9,015 nucleotides of DNA from an uncultured Chromatiaceae bacterium (GCA_946481195.1 CAMLNG010000124.1:1-9015), one strand, 5' to 3'. Positions 1-6,986 are shown, counted from the first letter of the stretch. Notes: generated by a model not told the origin, from the letters alone. Translations and numbers: made by a program.

Positions 1-333
1 CCGGTGGCCCGGGCGATGAATCAGTTAGGTGGTTACGACAATCATCTGCCGCGTGCCCAACAAGCGCGGTTAGAGGGGCTTGGCGCCCGCGCCAATGCCG
101 CGCATTACAATAGCTTTGAAGCGCTGCAGCTGTTTTTAGCGGCGGTGCTGGGCTGTGTGGTCAGTGGCAATTACGACAGCACGATGCAGCTGCTCGCCTG
201 GCTATATGTGGGCTGTCGTGTGTTGTTTATTCTGTGTTACCTGCTGGATTATGCCCTGTTGCGTTCCATTGTCTGGGGTGTGGGCGTGATCAGCGTGTTC
301 AGCATGATAGTACGGGCAGCACTCAGCGTGTAA
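1..333 (+). CDS. MAPEG-family membrane protein, 5'-truncated by window edge
   Basis: The reading frame is already open at base 1 and runs to TAA at 331-333, so the true start lies upstream; the GTG at 4 and ATG at 16 are probably internal. The stretch at bases 31-123 (GYDNHLPRAQQ, then RANAAHYNSFEA) is the typical loop of MAPEG proteins (membrane-associated proteins in eicosanoid and glutathione metabolism): an N-P/L-P-R segment, then R-A-x-x-A-H-x-N-x-F-E. Three hydrophobic segments follow at about 121-165, 184-249 and 259-321, leaving one helix of the usual four-helix bundle outside the window. About 110 residues are visible; bacterial members are usually about 130. It is an inner-membrane protein, possibly glutathione-linked, but most bacterial members have no proven substrate. 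It converges on the gene at 405-1421. Confidence 0.85.
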   Translation, partial: PVARAMNQLGGYDNHLPRAQQARLEGLGARANAAHYNSFEALQLFLAAVLGCVVSGNYDSTMQLLAWLYVGCRVLFILCYLLDYALLRSIVWGVGVISVFSMIVRAALSV

Positions 334-364
334 ATATTAATACTGCCGTTTTATTATTGTGTAA

Positions 365-392
365 CGCCCAAATTTTTCCAAAATAATGGGCG
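365..392. terminator. Hairpin between convergent genes, possible bidirectional terminator
   Basis: CGCCCA at 365-370 pairs with TGGGCG at 387-392. Inside, TTTT at 374-377 faces AAAA at 380-383 around a CC loop, with small mismatched internal loops between the two stems. It sits between a + strand gene ending at 333 and a - strand gene ending at 405, which is where a shared terminator would be. No uninterrupted U-run follows on either strand, so an intrinsic terminator is only a weak call. It also marks the left edge of the A+T-rich cassette. Confidence 0.3.
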
Positions 393-404
393 CTCATGTA
401 CAAA

Positions 405-1421
405 TTAAACTTCAATATTCATTTGCTTGGCAATTTTAGTCACTAACAGTTTGAAATCTTTTTTAGCATCAGTAACAGCATTTGCATGGCTACCGATAGC
501 GCCATCCGCTGAAGTAAGATTGAAAACAGGCTTGCGGTGTTCCTGAGCCATTGGAATTAAACTACGGTAATGTTTAATTGTTGCTAAGCAGTAAGGATCT
601 GATTCCTGCTTCATTCCGTGAACCGGTTCTTCGTTGAGAACCGCTTGTCGGTATACTGAGGGGATTCTTTGTACCCATTTGTCGTAAGCCATTACTGGTC
701 GGTCAAGTCGAACACCGTGCTGTTGACATAGATAGCCAATTGGTTTCATTTTCCCATCAGGGAGAAAGAACTCCGGATATGACTGAGATTCTTGGCTGTT
801 CTTCCAATTATCTAGACGCTTTTGCCAAAGATTTTTCCAACTACGTAAAGTGGGACCGAGGTTGTTCAAACCTTGTAAAGAAAACAGGTCTGCACCTAGT
901 GGAATTGCTACGTAATCGGTGGCTAGTAAAACTGAACGATTTATTGCCCCTAAATTTGGTCCAATATCAACGAGAATTATGTCAGCCTGTACAGTGTCAG
1001 CGGCCTTCTGCATGACCTGCCAAAAGGCACTAAGGATCCTCATAGGTCGATACAAATTGTTGTCAGCCATACTATTTGGCCACTCAGCGGATAGAGTGTC
1101 TTCAAACCCTGAGAGAGCTACGTCACCTGGTAAAAGGTACAAATCTGTGGAAATGTTTTGGAGTTTTGGCTGAGCAATATCACCAACGCCTGTTAGTGGC
1201 TTAACACATTGATATATCGTTGAGCCAGGAGTCGGGTTGTTCCAAATTGCTTCGATTCGATCTTCATTTAAAAAAGCAGCAGTAAGGTTGGCTTGTGGGT
1301 CTAAATCTGTAATTACAACGCGTTTTCTTAAGCTGGCAAACATCCAGGCAAGATGGTAAATCAGCGAAGTCTTACCAACTCCACCCTTGTTGTTAAAAAA
1401 TGTTAAGACTGGGGTGTTCAT
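405..1421 (-). CDS. Orphan ParA-like P-loop ATPase (ParA/MinD superfamily)
   Basis: 338 residues. The deviant Walker A motif KGGVGKT is at 12-18, with the signature lysine K12 and P-loop lysine K17. The switch I/A' motif DLDPQANLT is at 39-47. Walker B, ending ILVDIGPN, has its aspartate at 152. These define a ParA/Soj/MinD-type ATPase that should dimerise on ATP, and all key residues are intact. There is no N-terminal HTH and no MinD-like C-terminal membrane helix. The C-terminal third (KHYRSLIPMAQEHRKPVF, then ADGAIGSH, residues 283-312) resembles, as I recall, a group of stand-alone ParA-like proteins of unknown role. The ATG overlaps the stop of the upstream gene as ATGA (1418-1421), and GAGG lies six bases before it inside that gene, so translation is coupled. 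No parB or parS-like cluster is visible, so plasmid-type partitioning is unlikely. The ATPase assignment is firm; the function is unknown. Confidence 0.9.
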   Translation of the reverse strand: MNTPVLTFFNNKGGVGKTSLIYHLAWMFASLRKRVVITDLDPQANLTAAFLNEDRIEAIWNNPTPGSTIYQCVKPLTGVGDIAQPKLQNISTDLYLLPGDVALSGFEDTLSAEWPNSMADNNLYRPMRILSAFWQVMQKAADTVQADIILVDIGPNLGAINRSVLLATDYVAIPLGADLFSLQGLNNLGPTLRSWKNLWQKRLDNWKNSQESQSYPEFFLPDGKMKPIGYLCQQHGVRLDRPVMAYDKWVQRIPSVYRQAVLNEEPVHGMKQESDPYCLATIKHYRSLIPMAQEHRKPVFNLTSADGAIGSHANAVTDAKKDFKLLVTKIAKQMNIEV

Positions 1422-2626
1422 TTCTTACCTCTAAGCACACATACAACGGCTGAAAGATTTGTCTCGAATTCTATTTCCGGATTACCGTTGTTTGCCATTT
1501 CCCGCCTTGCAGTAGCTATACCTCTCCCAAAGGCCTGAATGAAGCCATAGGTTTTCAACACATCGGCGATGTTTGGGTTTCGGTAATCTGTAATACCCGG
1601 TTCTCCGAAGTTTTCAGTTGTAACATTACCATAAGGACCTCCAGGGCTGTTGATCTCAATACGGTCGTTAAACCAATATACTCGGATAGGAGCATTCGTA
1701 CTTTCATATGTACGATGTAAGACCGCATTATAAAGTATTTGTTGAAGTGCGACTTGCGGGTATGGGCTGCTCATTTGGTGTGTTGATTGTGAAACGATGT
1801 CGACAGTGGTTCGATTGTGCGCTCTAAGTTTTTCTTCGGTACGTCGCAACATCTCCACAATACCTCCGCCGATAGATTCCTCGTCTATTACAGGATCAGC
1901 AAGTTCTGTCCCATCTATTCTCAAAAATTGAATCCGAGCACCCGGTAAAAAATCTTGAGGGCTTTTTCCCATAGCAAGCAGCCCGGTTACTGTAGGTGTT
2001 GTGTCATCAGGGGAGACAATCATGCGACACGATGCTAATCGCTCAATATAGGTTCTTCCATTTTCCTCTAATACATCATCAGCAAAAGCTTGTGGCAGGT
2101 ATTCGCCTTCAAATATAACCCTTGATAAATCGTTGAGTTTCGCACTGGGGACAGGGTAAATATCAAAAGGAAGGTTTTTAAATCTTCGTTTCTCATTGAG
2201 AATTCGTTCTTCCTGCGCATTGGCAATTGACCTTCGCGGACCTGTACGTATCCATATTCTACCTTCGTATTTAACTGGCGGCATATCTGAGGGCATTACA
2301 GTGACGACAGCCATCTCTGCACCCTTTAGTGTGCGTTTTTCTACTGTCAATACAGGTAAAGGCAAGATATTCCCGTCTGTTTTTATATCTGCAAGGGAAA
2401 GAAGGAGCTGGTCATTTATTTGTATGTTGCTAGGCTCACCATTGTCCTTAGCACCAATGAACAGGACTCCGGCCTTGTTGTGGGAAGGCAAATCATTTGC
2501 AAATGCACAAACAGCTTGACGAGCCTTTTTGGGAACATCACCTTTAAATGACTCTTTTCGTTCCACTCGATCTGATTCTGTATTGTTAAGGAGAATCAAA
2601 AGTTCTTCGTCAGTTAGTCTTTGCAT
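1418..2626 (-). CDS. AlbA_2 (Schlafen-type) domain plus GHKL ATPase protein
   Basis: 402 residues. The N-terminal domain (about 7-130) fits AlbA_2: E17 and VERKES at 21-26 stand for the E-x4-E-x-K pattern, followed by AFAND (41-45) and VLFIGAKDNGE (54-64). The C-terminal domain (about 287-400) fits the HATPase_c_4/GHKL type found in the same proteins: ILYNAVLHRTY (297-307), RIEINSPGG (322-330), then FIQAFGRGI (362-370). The middle (about 150-285) I cannot assign. Such proteins are often labelled transcriptional regulators or RecG-related, although no helicase motifs are present. Related AlbA_2 domains in animal Schlafens are nucleases, and some bacterial ones are tied to phage defence. TGA directly precedes the ATG in frame and the next Met is at 105, which fixes the start; no good Shine-Dalgarno is seen. 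This is the first gene of the two-gene unit. The glutamate usual in the GHKL N-box is Gln296 here. Confidence 0.88.
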   Translation of the reverse strand: MQRLTDEELLILLNNTESDRVERKESFKGDVPKKARQAVCAFANDLPSHNKAGVLFIGAKDNGEPSNIQINDQLLLSLADIKTDGNILPLPVLTVEKRTLKGAEMAVVTVMPSDMPPVKYEGRIWIRTGPRRSIANAQEERILNEKRRFKNLPFDIYPVPSAKLNDLSRVIFEGEYLPQAFADDVLEENGRTYIERLASCRMIVSPDDTTPTVTGLLAMGKSPQDFLPGARIQFLRIDGTELADPVIDEESIGGGIVEMLRRTEEKLRAHNRTTVDIVSQSTHQMSSPYPQVALQQILYNAVLHRTYESTNAPIRVYWFNDRIEINSPGGPYGNVTTENFGEPGITDYRNPNIADVLKTYGFIQAFGRGIATARREMANNGNPEIEFETNLSAVVCVLRGKK

Positions 2627-2696
2627 TCAAGGGCGTCCGAAAAATAACTATCGCAAGATAATTTGATAAAGATAAAAGTTAAATGTGTTTGGACAG

Positions 2697-2736
2697 TCAG
2701 CATGCTCGTCAGATAAGTACCAAACGTGCATGCTGA
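2697..2736. repeat. Imperfect inverted repeat upstream of the AlbA_2/ParA cassette
   Basis: TCAGCATGCTCGT (2697-2709) and ACGTGCATGCTGA (2724-2736) are reverse complements at 12 of 13 positions, with 14 bases between. Each arm contains the palindrome GCATGC. It lies 71 bases upstream of the AlbA_2 gene start (minus strand) and about 100 bases beyond the stop of the secreted nuclease gene. No T-run follows on either strand, so it does not look like an intrinsic terminator. It could be an operator for the cassette or a boundary element. The rest of the 2627-2839 gap is A+T-rich near the cassette; a possible minus-strand extended -10 (TGC GATAGT, about 2648-2656) is too weak to call. A second small hairpin is at 2776-2798. 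No credible gene is seen in the gap. Confidence 0.55.
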
Positions 2737-2839
2737 GACAGAAATTTATCCCGTGCTTGACGTTCCTACCTCTGCAGGTCCCAGATGGCTCTGGACTTGG
2801 TAATTACTTCCAAACAAACGCGTCATTACTATCTACTCA

Positions 2840-4612
2840 TCAGAACTTAAAGTCCATATACAGCGGGTCATGATCAGACGAGCGGTACGGCGTTGGTGCG
2901 TACAGCTCTTGCTGCTGTGCTTTGGATTTAAACTCAGTGTTGTAATCCAGCACGGCCGGTTCATCCGCGTTGATGCCCCAATGGTGGAACTGCTGTAGCT
3001 TCGCTTTCAGCTGCGGGCTGGCTAAGGCGTGATCCAGCGTGCCTGAGCGGCCGCGGTAGACAAATGACGAATGTACCGCATCTTTAGGTGCCAGATGTTG
3101 CCAGCCATTTTGTTCCAGATATTGCAGCGGCGCTTCTTTGCGATAGGCATTTAAGTCGCCCATCATCAGCACATAATCTGTATCAATGCCGGTCGGTTCG
3201 GTTTTCAGCCACTCAGTTAAAGCTTTCGCTGCCGCTACCCGGGTTGGTGTCCAGCAGCCCTGACCGTCGTTCAAGTCTGAATCTGGCCCCTGTTGTTTCG
3301 GGCAACTGCCTTTGGATTTAAAGTGATTAATGCTGACCGTCAGCTGCGTTTTCGAATCCAGGTGACGGAAGCTTTGCGCCAGTGGTGGGCGGCTGCCTTT
3401 ATCAAATGGCGCTTTGGTATAGACCGCTGTTGTACCGATTGGCTCAACCTGGGCTTTGCGGTAAATCATCGCCACCATGATATCGTCCGAACCTGGTTTT
3501 TCCGCCGGCTGGACAAAAGCATAGACTTCACTGCCGAGCTGCTGGTTCAGACCCTGCACTATAGTCGCTAAGGCGCTGCCGCTGCCAAAGCCGTTATTTT
3601 CCACTTCAAGCAGACCAATGACATCGGCATCCATTGCGCTGAGCGCGGCCAGCATTTTGGCCTGTTGTCGCTGCAGCTCATTGGCGTCGCTGGCGCCGCG
3701 TTTGGTTGGGAAACGTGGGCTGCTGCCTTCACCGGTAAAGAAGTTCAGCACGTTAAAGCTGGCAACACGCAGCTCACCAGCTTTTTTTGCCGCTGGTGCA
3801 GCCGGTCTTGGGTTGGTCGCAACAAACTCTGGTTGTTGGCTCACCACCAGCCGGTAACCGGCTTTGGTTTGCAGCAGGTAACCCTGCAGTTTGTTGACCG
3901 TATCACCGATGCGGACTGTATTGCCGGCCGACAAATTGCCGGTTGGGAAGCGCACCGGCTGCGGGTTTTGTTTCAGACTGGCATCATCGATGGTGATTTC
4001 CTGCAGCAATTGCTTCGCCATCAATGCTTTAGATGCATCACCTGGTACAGCGACTTCCGTCGCCACCGGCAAACGTTCGTTCGCCAGCACCAGTTCGCCA
4101 TAACGTGATAAACCGTAGCTATCATTGACGATCAGGGACTGCGGGAAACTCAGCAGCATGCCCTCCAGCGCTTCAAAACTTTGTAACGAGGTGACCGGCA
4201 GCGTCACGGCTGTAGCGGCCGGCAGATTTTGCCGGGCGCAATATTCGGCCACGCTGATATTGGTCAGCGCTGTCATGCCTGCCATTTCACGCACGGTGCC
4301 GGTGAGTTGCAACACGTCACCTGCAGTGCGTTGTTTGGCTTGTTGGCTGTCGGTGACCAGAATGGCTTCAGCTGTTGCCGGGTCCTGATCCGGTGTCAGG
4401 CTGCCCAGTAACAACTGCGGGTTTTTACTGTCGGCATAGAGCACACTAAGCACCACACCGCGGGTGGTCAGGGTTTCACCGGCTTTCGGGCTTTGTTCAC
4501 TACTGCCCTGAATAGCATGTACAGCGACATATGGCGCTGTGCACTCGGCAGCCAGCAATGGGCTGCTCAGGCTGGCGCACAGCAGCGCCAGCGGGGTTAA
4601 AGTTAAACGCAT
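2840..4612 (-). CDS. Secreted endonuclease/exonuclease/phosphatase-fold nuclease (ExeM/NucH-like)
   Basis: 590 residues. The N-terminus is a Sec signal peptide (MRLTLTPLALLCASLSSPLLAA, cleavage probably after A22). Residues about 25-130 look like the OB-fold that precedes the catalytic domain in extracellular nucleases, and 131-265 form a linker region without clear motifs. The EEP catalytic domain spans about 280-590: SFNVLNFF with N287, LLEVEN with E336, INHFKSKGSC with N429/H430, MGDLNAY with D486/N488, TLDHAL with D527/H528, and SSDHDP with H581. This is a complete metal-dependent DNase I-like site. The closest named types I know are the ExeM and Xds/NucH extracellular nucleases, which degrade DNA for phosphate, biofilm turnover or escape from traps; this one is shorter than those with C-terminal anchors. 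AGGA seven bases before the ATG supports the start. It follows the purD terminator, so it should have its own promoter, which I could not place. Confidence 0.92.
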   Translation of the reverse strand: MRLTLTPLALLCASLSSPLLAAECTAPYVAVHAIQGSSEQSPKAGETLTTRGVVLSVLYADSKNPQLLLGSLTPDQDPATAEAILVTDSQQAKQRTAGDVLQLTGTVREMAGMTALTNISVAEYCARQNLPAATAVTLPVTSLQSFEALEGMLLSFPQSLIVNDSYGLSRYGELVLANERLPVATEVAVPGDASKALMAKQLLQEITIDDASLKQNPQPVRFPTGNLSAGNTVRIGDTVNKLQGYLLQTKAGYRLVVSQQPEFVATNPRPAAPAAKKAGELRVASFNVLNFFTGEGSSPRFPTKRGASDANELQRQQAKMLAALSAMDADVIGLLEVENNGFGSGSALATIVQGLNQQLGSEVYAFVQPAEKPGSDDIMVAMIYRKAQVEPIGTTAVYTKAPFDKGSRPPLAQSFRHLDSKTQLTVSINHFKSKGSCPKQQGPDSDLNDGQGCWTPTRVAAAKALTEWLKTEPTGIDTDYVLMMGDLNAYRKEAPLQYLEQNGWQHLAPKDAVHSSFVYRGRSGTLDHALASPQLKAKLQQFHHWGINADEPAVLDYNTEFKSKAQQQELYAPTPYRSSDHDPLYMDFKF

Positions 4613-4631
4613 GATCTAATCCTGTGTTGCT

Positions 4632-4653
4632 AAAAAAGCCGGCATCAGCCGGC
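4632..4653 (-). terminator. Intrinsic terminator of purD
   Basis: On the minus strand GCCGGC, loop TGAT, GCCGGC forms a six-base-pair all-G/C stem (4638-4653) followed at once by six T's (4637-4632). It starts 35 bases after the purD stop and separates purD from the downstream secreted nuclease gene, which begins at 4612. Confidence 0.88.
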
Positions 4654-4687
4654 ACTTTTATCTATTTCGCGCAGCATTTCTGCAGCG

Positions 4688-5977
4688 TTATTGCTGTTTT
4701 TCCCGCGCGACGGCGCGATAACCGATATCACGGCGGCTAAACACACCGTCCCAGTGGATTTGATCGACCAGCTGATAAGCGGCTTGTTGCGCGGCCGTGA
4801 CGTTGACCCCTAAAGCAGTGGCGCAAAGCACACGACCACCGGCCGTCAGCACCTGACCATCTTTGAGCACAGTGCCAGCATGGAACACTTTGGCTTCACG
4901 GTTATCATCTGTTGGCAGGCCAGAAATCACATCGCCTTTGCGATAGTCATCCGGGTAACCACCAGCGGCCAGCACCACACCAACAGCTGCGCGGCTGTCA
5001 AAGTCAATCTGCATGCTGTCGAGTTTACCGGCACAGGCGGCAGCACACAGCTCAACTAAGTCAGATTGCAGGCGCAACATGATAGGCTGCGTTTCCGGGT
5101 CACCGAAACGGCAGTTAAATTCCAGCACTTTGGCGGTTCCATCCGGCGCAATCATCAGGCCAGCGTAGAGGAAGCCGGTATAAACCTGGCCTTCAGCCGC
5201 CATGCCCTGCACAGTAGGATAAATCACATGCTGCATCACCCAGTCATGCACCGCAGGCGTGACCACCGGAGCCGGCGAATATGCGCCCATACCACCGGTA
5301 TTCGGGCCTTTGTCGGCGTCATCACGGGCTTTGTGGTCCTGTGAAGATGCAAAAGGCAGGGCGTTTTTGCCATCGACCATCACGATAAAAGACGCTTCTT
5401 CACCGACCAGAAACTCTTCTACCACCACACGGCTGCCGGCGCTGCCAAATTTATTACCGGCCAGCATATCTTCAATGGCGGCAAAAGCTTCGGCTTCGGT
5501 TTGGGCAATGATCACGCCTTTACCAGCAGCGAGGCCATCGGCTTTGATCACAATGGGTGTTCCCATCTCGACGACAAAACTTTTGGCATCAGCGATATCG
5601 GTGAAAGTCTGATAAGCGGCTGTTGGGATTTGGTGGCGGGCGAGAAAGTCCTTGGCGAAAGCTTTGGAGCTTTCCAGCTGGGCTGCGCCTTGGGTTGGGC
5701 CAAAGATCTGCAGGCCGTCGGCGCGGAAGGCATCAACCACTCCGCGCGCCAGCGGCGCTTCAGGGCCAACAATCGTCAGCGCAACCTGTTCAGCTTTGGC
5801 AAAAGCTAACAGGGCAGGCACATCATCAGCCGCAATGGCGACATTAGTTAAAGTGCTTTCCAGCGCAGTACCGGCATTGCCCGGTGCCACAAACACCTGG
5901 CTGACCTGTGGCGACTGTGCCGCTTTCCAGGCCAGGGCATGTTCACGGCCGCCGCCGCCAATCACAAGAACTTTCAT
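4688..5977 (-). CDS. purD: Phosphoribosylamine--glycine ligase (GAR synthetase)
   Basis: It catalyses ATP-dependent joining of phosphoribosylamine and glycine to give glycinamide ribonucleotide, the second step of de novo purine synthesis, in the cytoplasm. From the chosen ATG the protein has 429 residues, the length of E. coli PurD. Motifs: MKVLVIGGGGREHALAWK at 1-18, GPEAPLARG at 71-79, ATP-grasp KADGLAAGKGV at 145-155, EEFLVGEEASF at 187-197, PNTGGMGAYSP at 225-235, and the metal-binding EFNCRFGDPETQ at 286-297. A GTG at 5989 would add four residues (MDKP), but it has no Shine-Dalgarno and follows the upstream stop codon directly; the ATG has GGA eight bases before it and matches the conserved N-terminus. 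It starts 12 bases after the methyltransferase stop, so it is probably cotranscribed with it. purH, the usual gammaproteobacterial partner, is not adjacent. Confidence 0.97.
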   Translation of the reverse strand: MKVLVIGGGGREHALAWKAAQSPQVSQVFVAPGNAGTALESTLTNVAIAADDVPALLAFAKAEQVALTIVGPEAPLARGVVDAFRADGLQIFGPTQGAAQLESSKAFAKDFLARHQIPTAAYQTFTDIADAKSFVVEMGTPIVIKADGLAAGKGVIIAQTEAEAFAAIEDMLAGNKFGSAGSRVVVEEFLVGEEASFIVMVDGKNALPFASSQDHKARDDADKGPNTGGMGAYSPAPVVTPAVHDWVMQHVIYPTVQGMAAEGQVYTGFLYAGLMIAPDGTAKVLEFNCRFGDPETQPIMLRLQSDLVELCAAACAGKLDSMQIDFDSRAAVGVVLAAGGYPDDYRKGDVISGLPTDDNREAKVFHAGTVLKDGQVLTAGGRVLCATALGVNVTAAQQAAYQLVDQIHWDGVFSRRDIGYRAVAREKQQ

Positions 5978-5989
5978 CGGTTTATCCAC

Positions 5990-6823
5990 TTATTTAGTTG
6001 CAGGTTTACGGAATTTGAGGGTCATGCGGTCACTTTCACCAATGGCCTGATATTTAGCTTTATCCTGCTCTTTATTGGTGTAAGTCGGTGGTAAAGCCCA
6101 GACGCCGCCCGGATGATCAGCGGTATCTTTTGGATTGGCGTTTACTTCGCTGCTGCCTTCGAGCACAAAACCAGCCTGTTCGGCCAGTTTAATCACCAGG
6201 CTTTGCGGCATATAACCGGATTCTTTCCAGTTGGAATTCAGCTTAGATTCCGGCAGGCGGTGTTCCACGATGCCAAGCACACCACCTGGTTTTAACGCGG
6301 TGTGGAAAGATTTAAAGGCTGTCAGCAGGCTTTCGTCGCCTTTGGCCGAGTACCAGTTGTGCAGGTTACGGAACGTCAGTACCACATCGGCGCTGCCGGC
6401 AGGTGCGATTTGTTTACCCCCGGCGGCGGAAAATTCAGTGACTTCCACTTTGCTGTACACCGGATTAGCGGCAAGTTTTGCCAGATAATCAGCACGGGTC
6501 TTTTTGGCATATTCTGAAGTGGCATCTTTTGGCTGGTGCGCGGCGTAGTATTTACCATGTTGTTGCAGCAGCGGCGCCAGAATTTCGGTATACCAACCAC
6601 CGCCCGGGGAAATTTCAACCACAGTGCTTTGTGGTGTCACACCAAAGAAACTCAGAGTTTCCACCGGATGGCGGTATTGGTCACGGGCTTTATTAGTGGC
6701 ACTGCGCACCGGGTGATCAACTGCGGCCTGAATGGCGGCAGAATCCACGGTATTTGCAGTGACAGAGAAAGAAGAGAGGGCAAACAAACTGGAAATAACC
6801 ACGAGCGAAGTCAAAGCTTTCAT
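5990..6823 (-). CDS. Class I SAM-dependent methyltransferase with signal peptide (COG4798-like)
   Basis: 277 residues from the chosen ATG. The open frame extends to 6892, but the ATG at 6823 has AAGGA eight bases upstream and opens a clean signal peptide (MKALTSLVVISSLFALSSFS, likely cleavage VTA|N after residue 23). The Rossmann SAM-binding motif VVEISPGGGWYTEIL is at 68-82; DVVLTFRNLHNW (146-157) and LKPGGVLGIVEHR (177-189) fit later class I motifs. HPGGVWALPP (237-246) and SDRMTLKF (264-271) are near the C-terminus. This resembles the predicted methyltransferases of COG4798, which I recall as commonly carrying signal peptides; their substrate is unknown. An exported SAM enzyme is odd because SAM is cytosolic. 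It probably forms an operon with purD, 12 bases downstream, but no shared pathway is evident. Confidence 0.85.
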   Translation of the reverse strand: MKALTSLVVISSLFALSSFSVTANTVDSAAIQAAVDHPVRSATNKARDQYRHPVETLSFFGVTPQSTVVEISPGGGWYTEILAPLLQQHGKYYAAHQPKDATSEYAKKTRADYLAKLAANPVYSKVEVTEFSAAGGKQIAPAGSADVVLTFRNLHNWYSAKGDESLLTAFKSFHTALKPGGVLGIVEHRLPESKLNSNWKESGYMPQSLVIKLAEQAGFVLEGSSEVNANPKDTADHPGGVWALPPTYTNKEQDKAKYQAIGESDRMTLKFRKPATK

Positions 6824-6857
6824 GCGATCTATCCTTATTGTGGGGAAAACGGGCGCT

Positions 6858-6886
6858 ATTCTAGCAAAGCCATCAACGCTTTGCAG
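6858..6886 (-). promoter_or_regulatory. Probable sigma-70 promoter of the methyltransferase-purD unit
   Basis: On the minus strand TAGAAT (6863-6858) is preceded by TGC, giving an extended -10. A poor -35 (CTGCAA, 6886-6881) lies 17 bases upstream. The start site would fall near 6851, leaving a leader of about 27 bases that contains the AAGGA ribosome site. Confidence 0.55.
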
Positions 6887-6980
6887 TGGCAATTACGTCA
6901 GACGCCACCTGCCGGACTACAGCAGTGTTTTTAGATGGCCAGACATCTTTTTTTCCTGCCCATCAGCGAATTCCTTATGC

Positions 6981-6986
6981 TAAAAT
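6981..6986 (+). promoter_or_regulatory. Probable extended -10 promoter of trmJ-cysE
   Basis: TAAAAT at 6981-6986 is preceded by ATGC, giving a TGn extended -10. No good -35 hexamer is found 16-18 bases upstream, as is usual for extended -10 promoters. A start near 6993 would give a leader of about 57 bases before the trmJ ATG. It is divergent from the promoter at 6858-6886. Confidence 0.5.

Noticed and set aside
405..1421. Plasmid or chromosome partition gene parA
   Set aside because: No parB or parS-like repeats are present and the partner is an AlbA_2/GHKL protein, so a partition locus is not supported.
376..2815. Shared TTCCAAA at both cassette edges as a target-site duplication
   Set aside because: Seven bases in A+T-rich DNA, at unequal distances from the genes, are expected by chance.
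2685..2873. A 62-codon + strand open frame in the gap
   Set aside because: It overlaps the end of the nuclease gene, has no ribosome site and no recognisable features; composition looks non-coding.
5548..5847. Several open frames opposite or within purD
   Set aside because: They are shadows of a fully conserved purD in a G+C-rich gene and show no independent signals.
6873..6888. Possible PurR box near the methyltransferase-purD promoter
   Set aside because: Only about half the positions fit the palindromic consensus and the central AACGTT is broken.
6824..6892. Longer methyltransferase with 23 extra N-terminal residues
   Set aside because: The extension covers the predicted -10 and the AAGGA site and would hide the signal peptide; the ATG at 6823 is much better.
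6933..6954. AGATG/CATCT hairpin followed by seven T's on the + strand
   Set aside because: It resembles an intrinsic terminator, but the stem is only five weak pairs and no + strand gene lies upstream; it sits before the trmJ -10.
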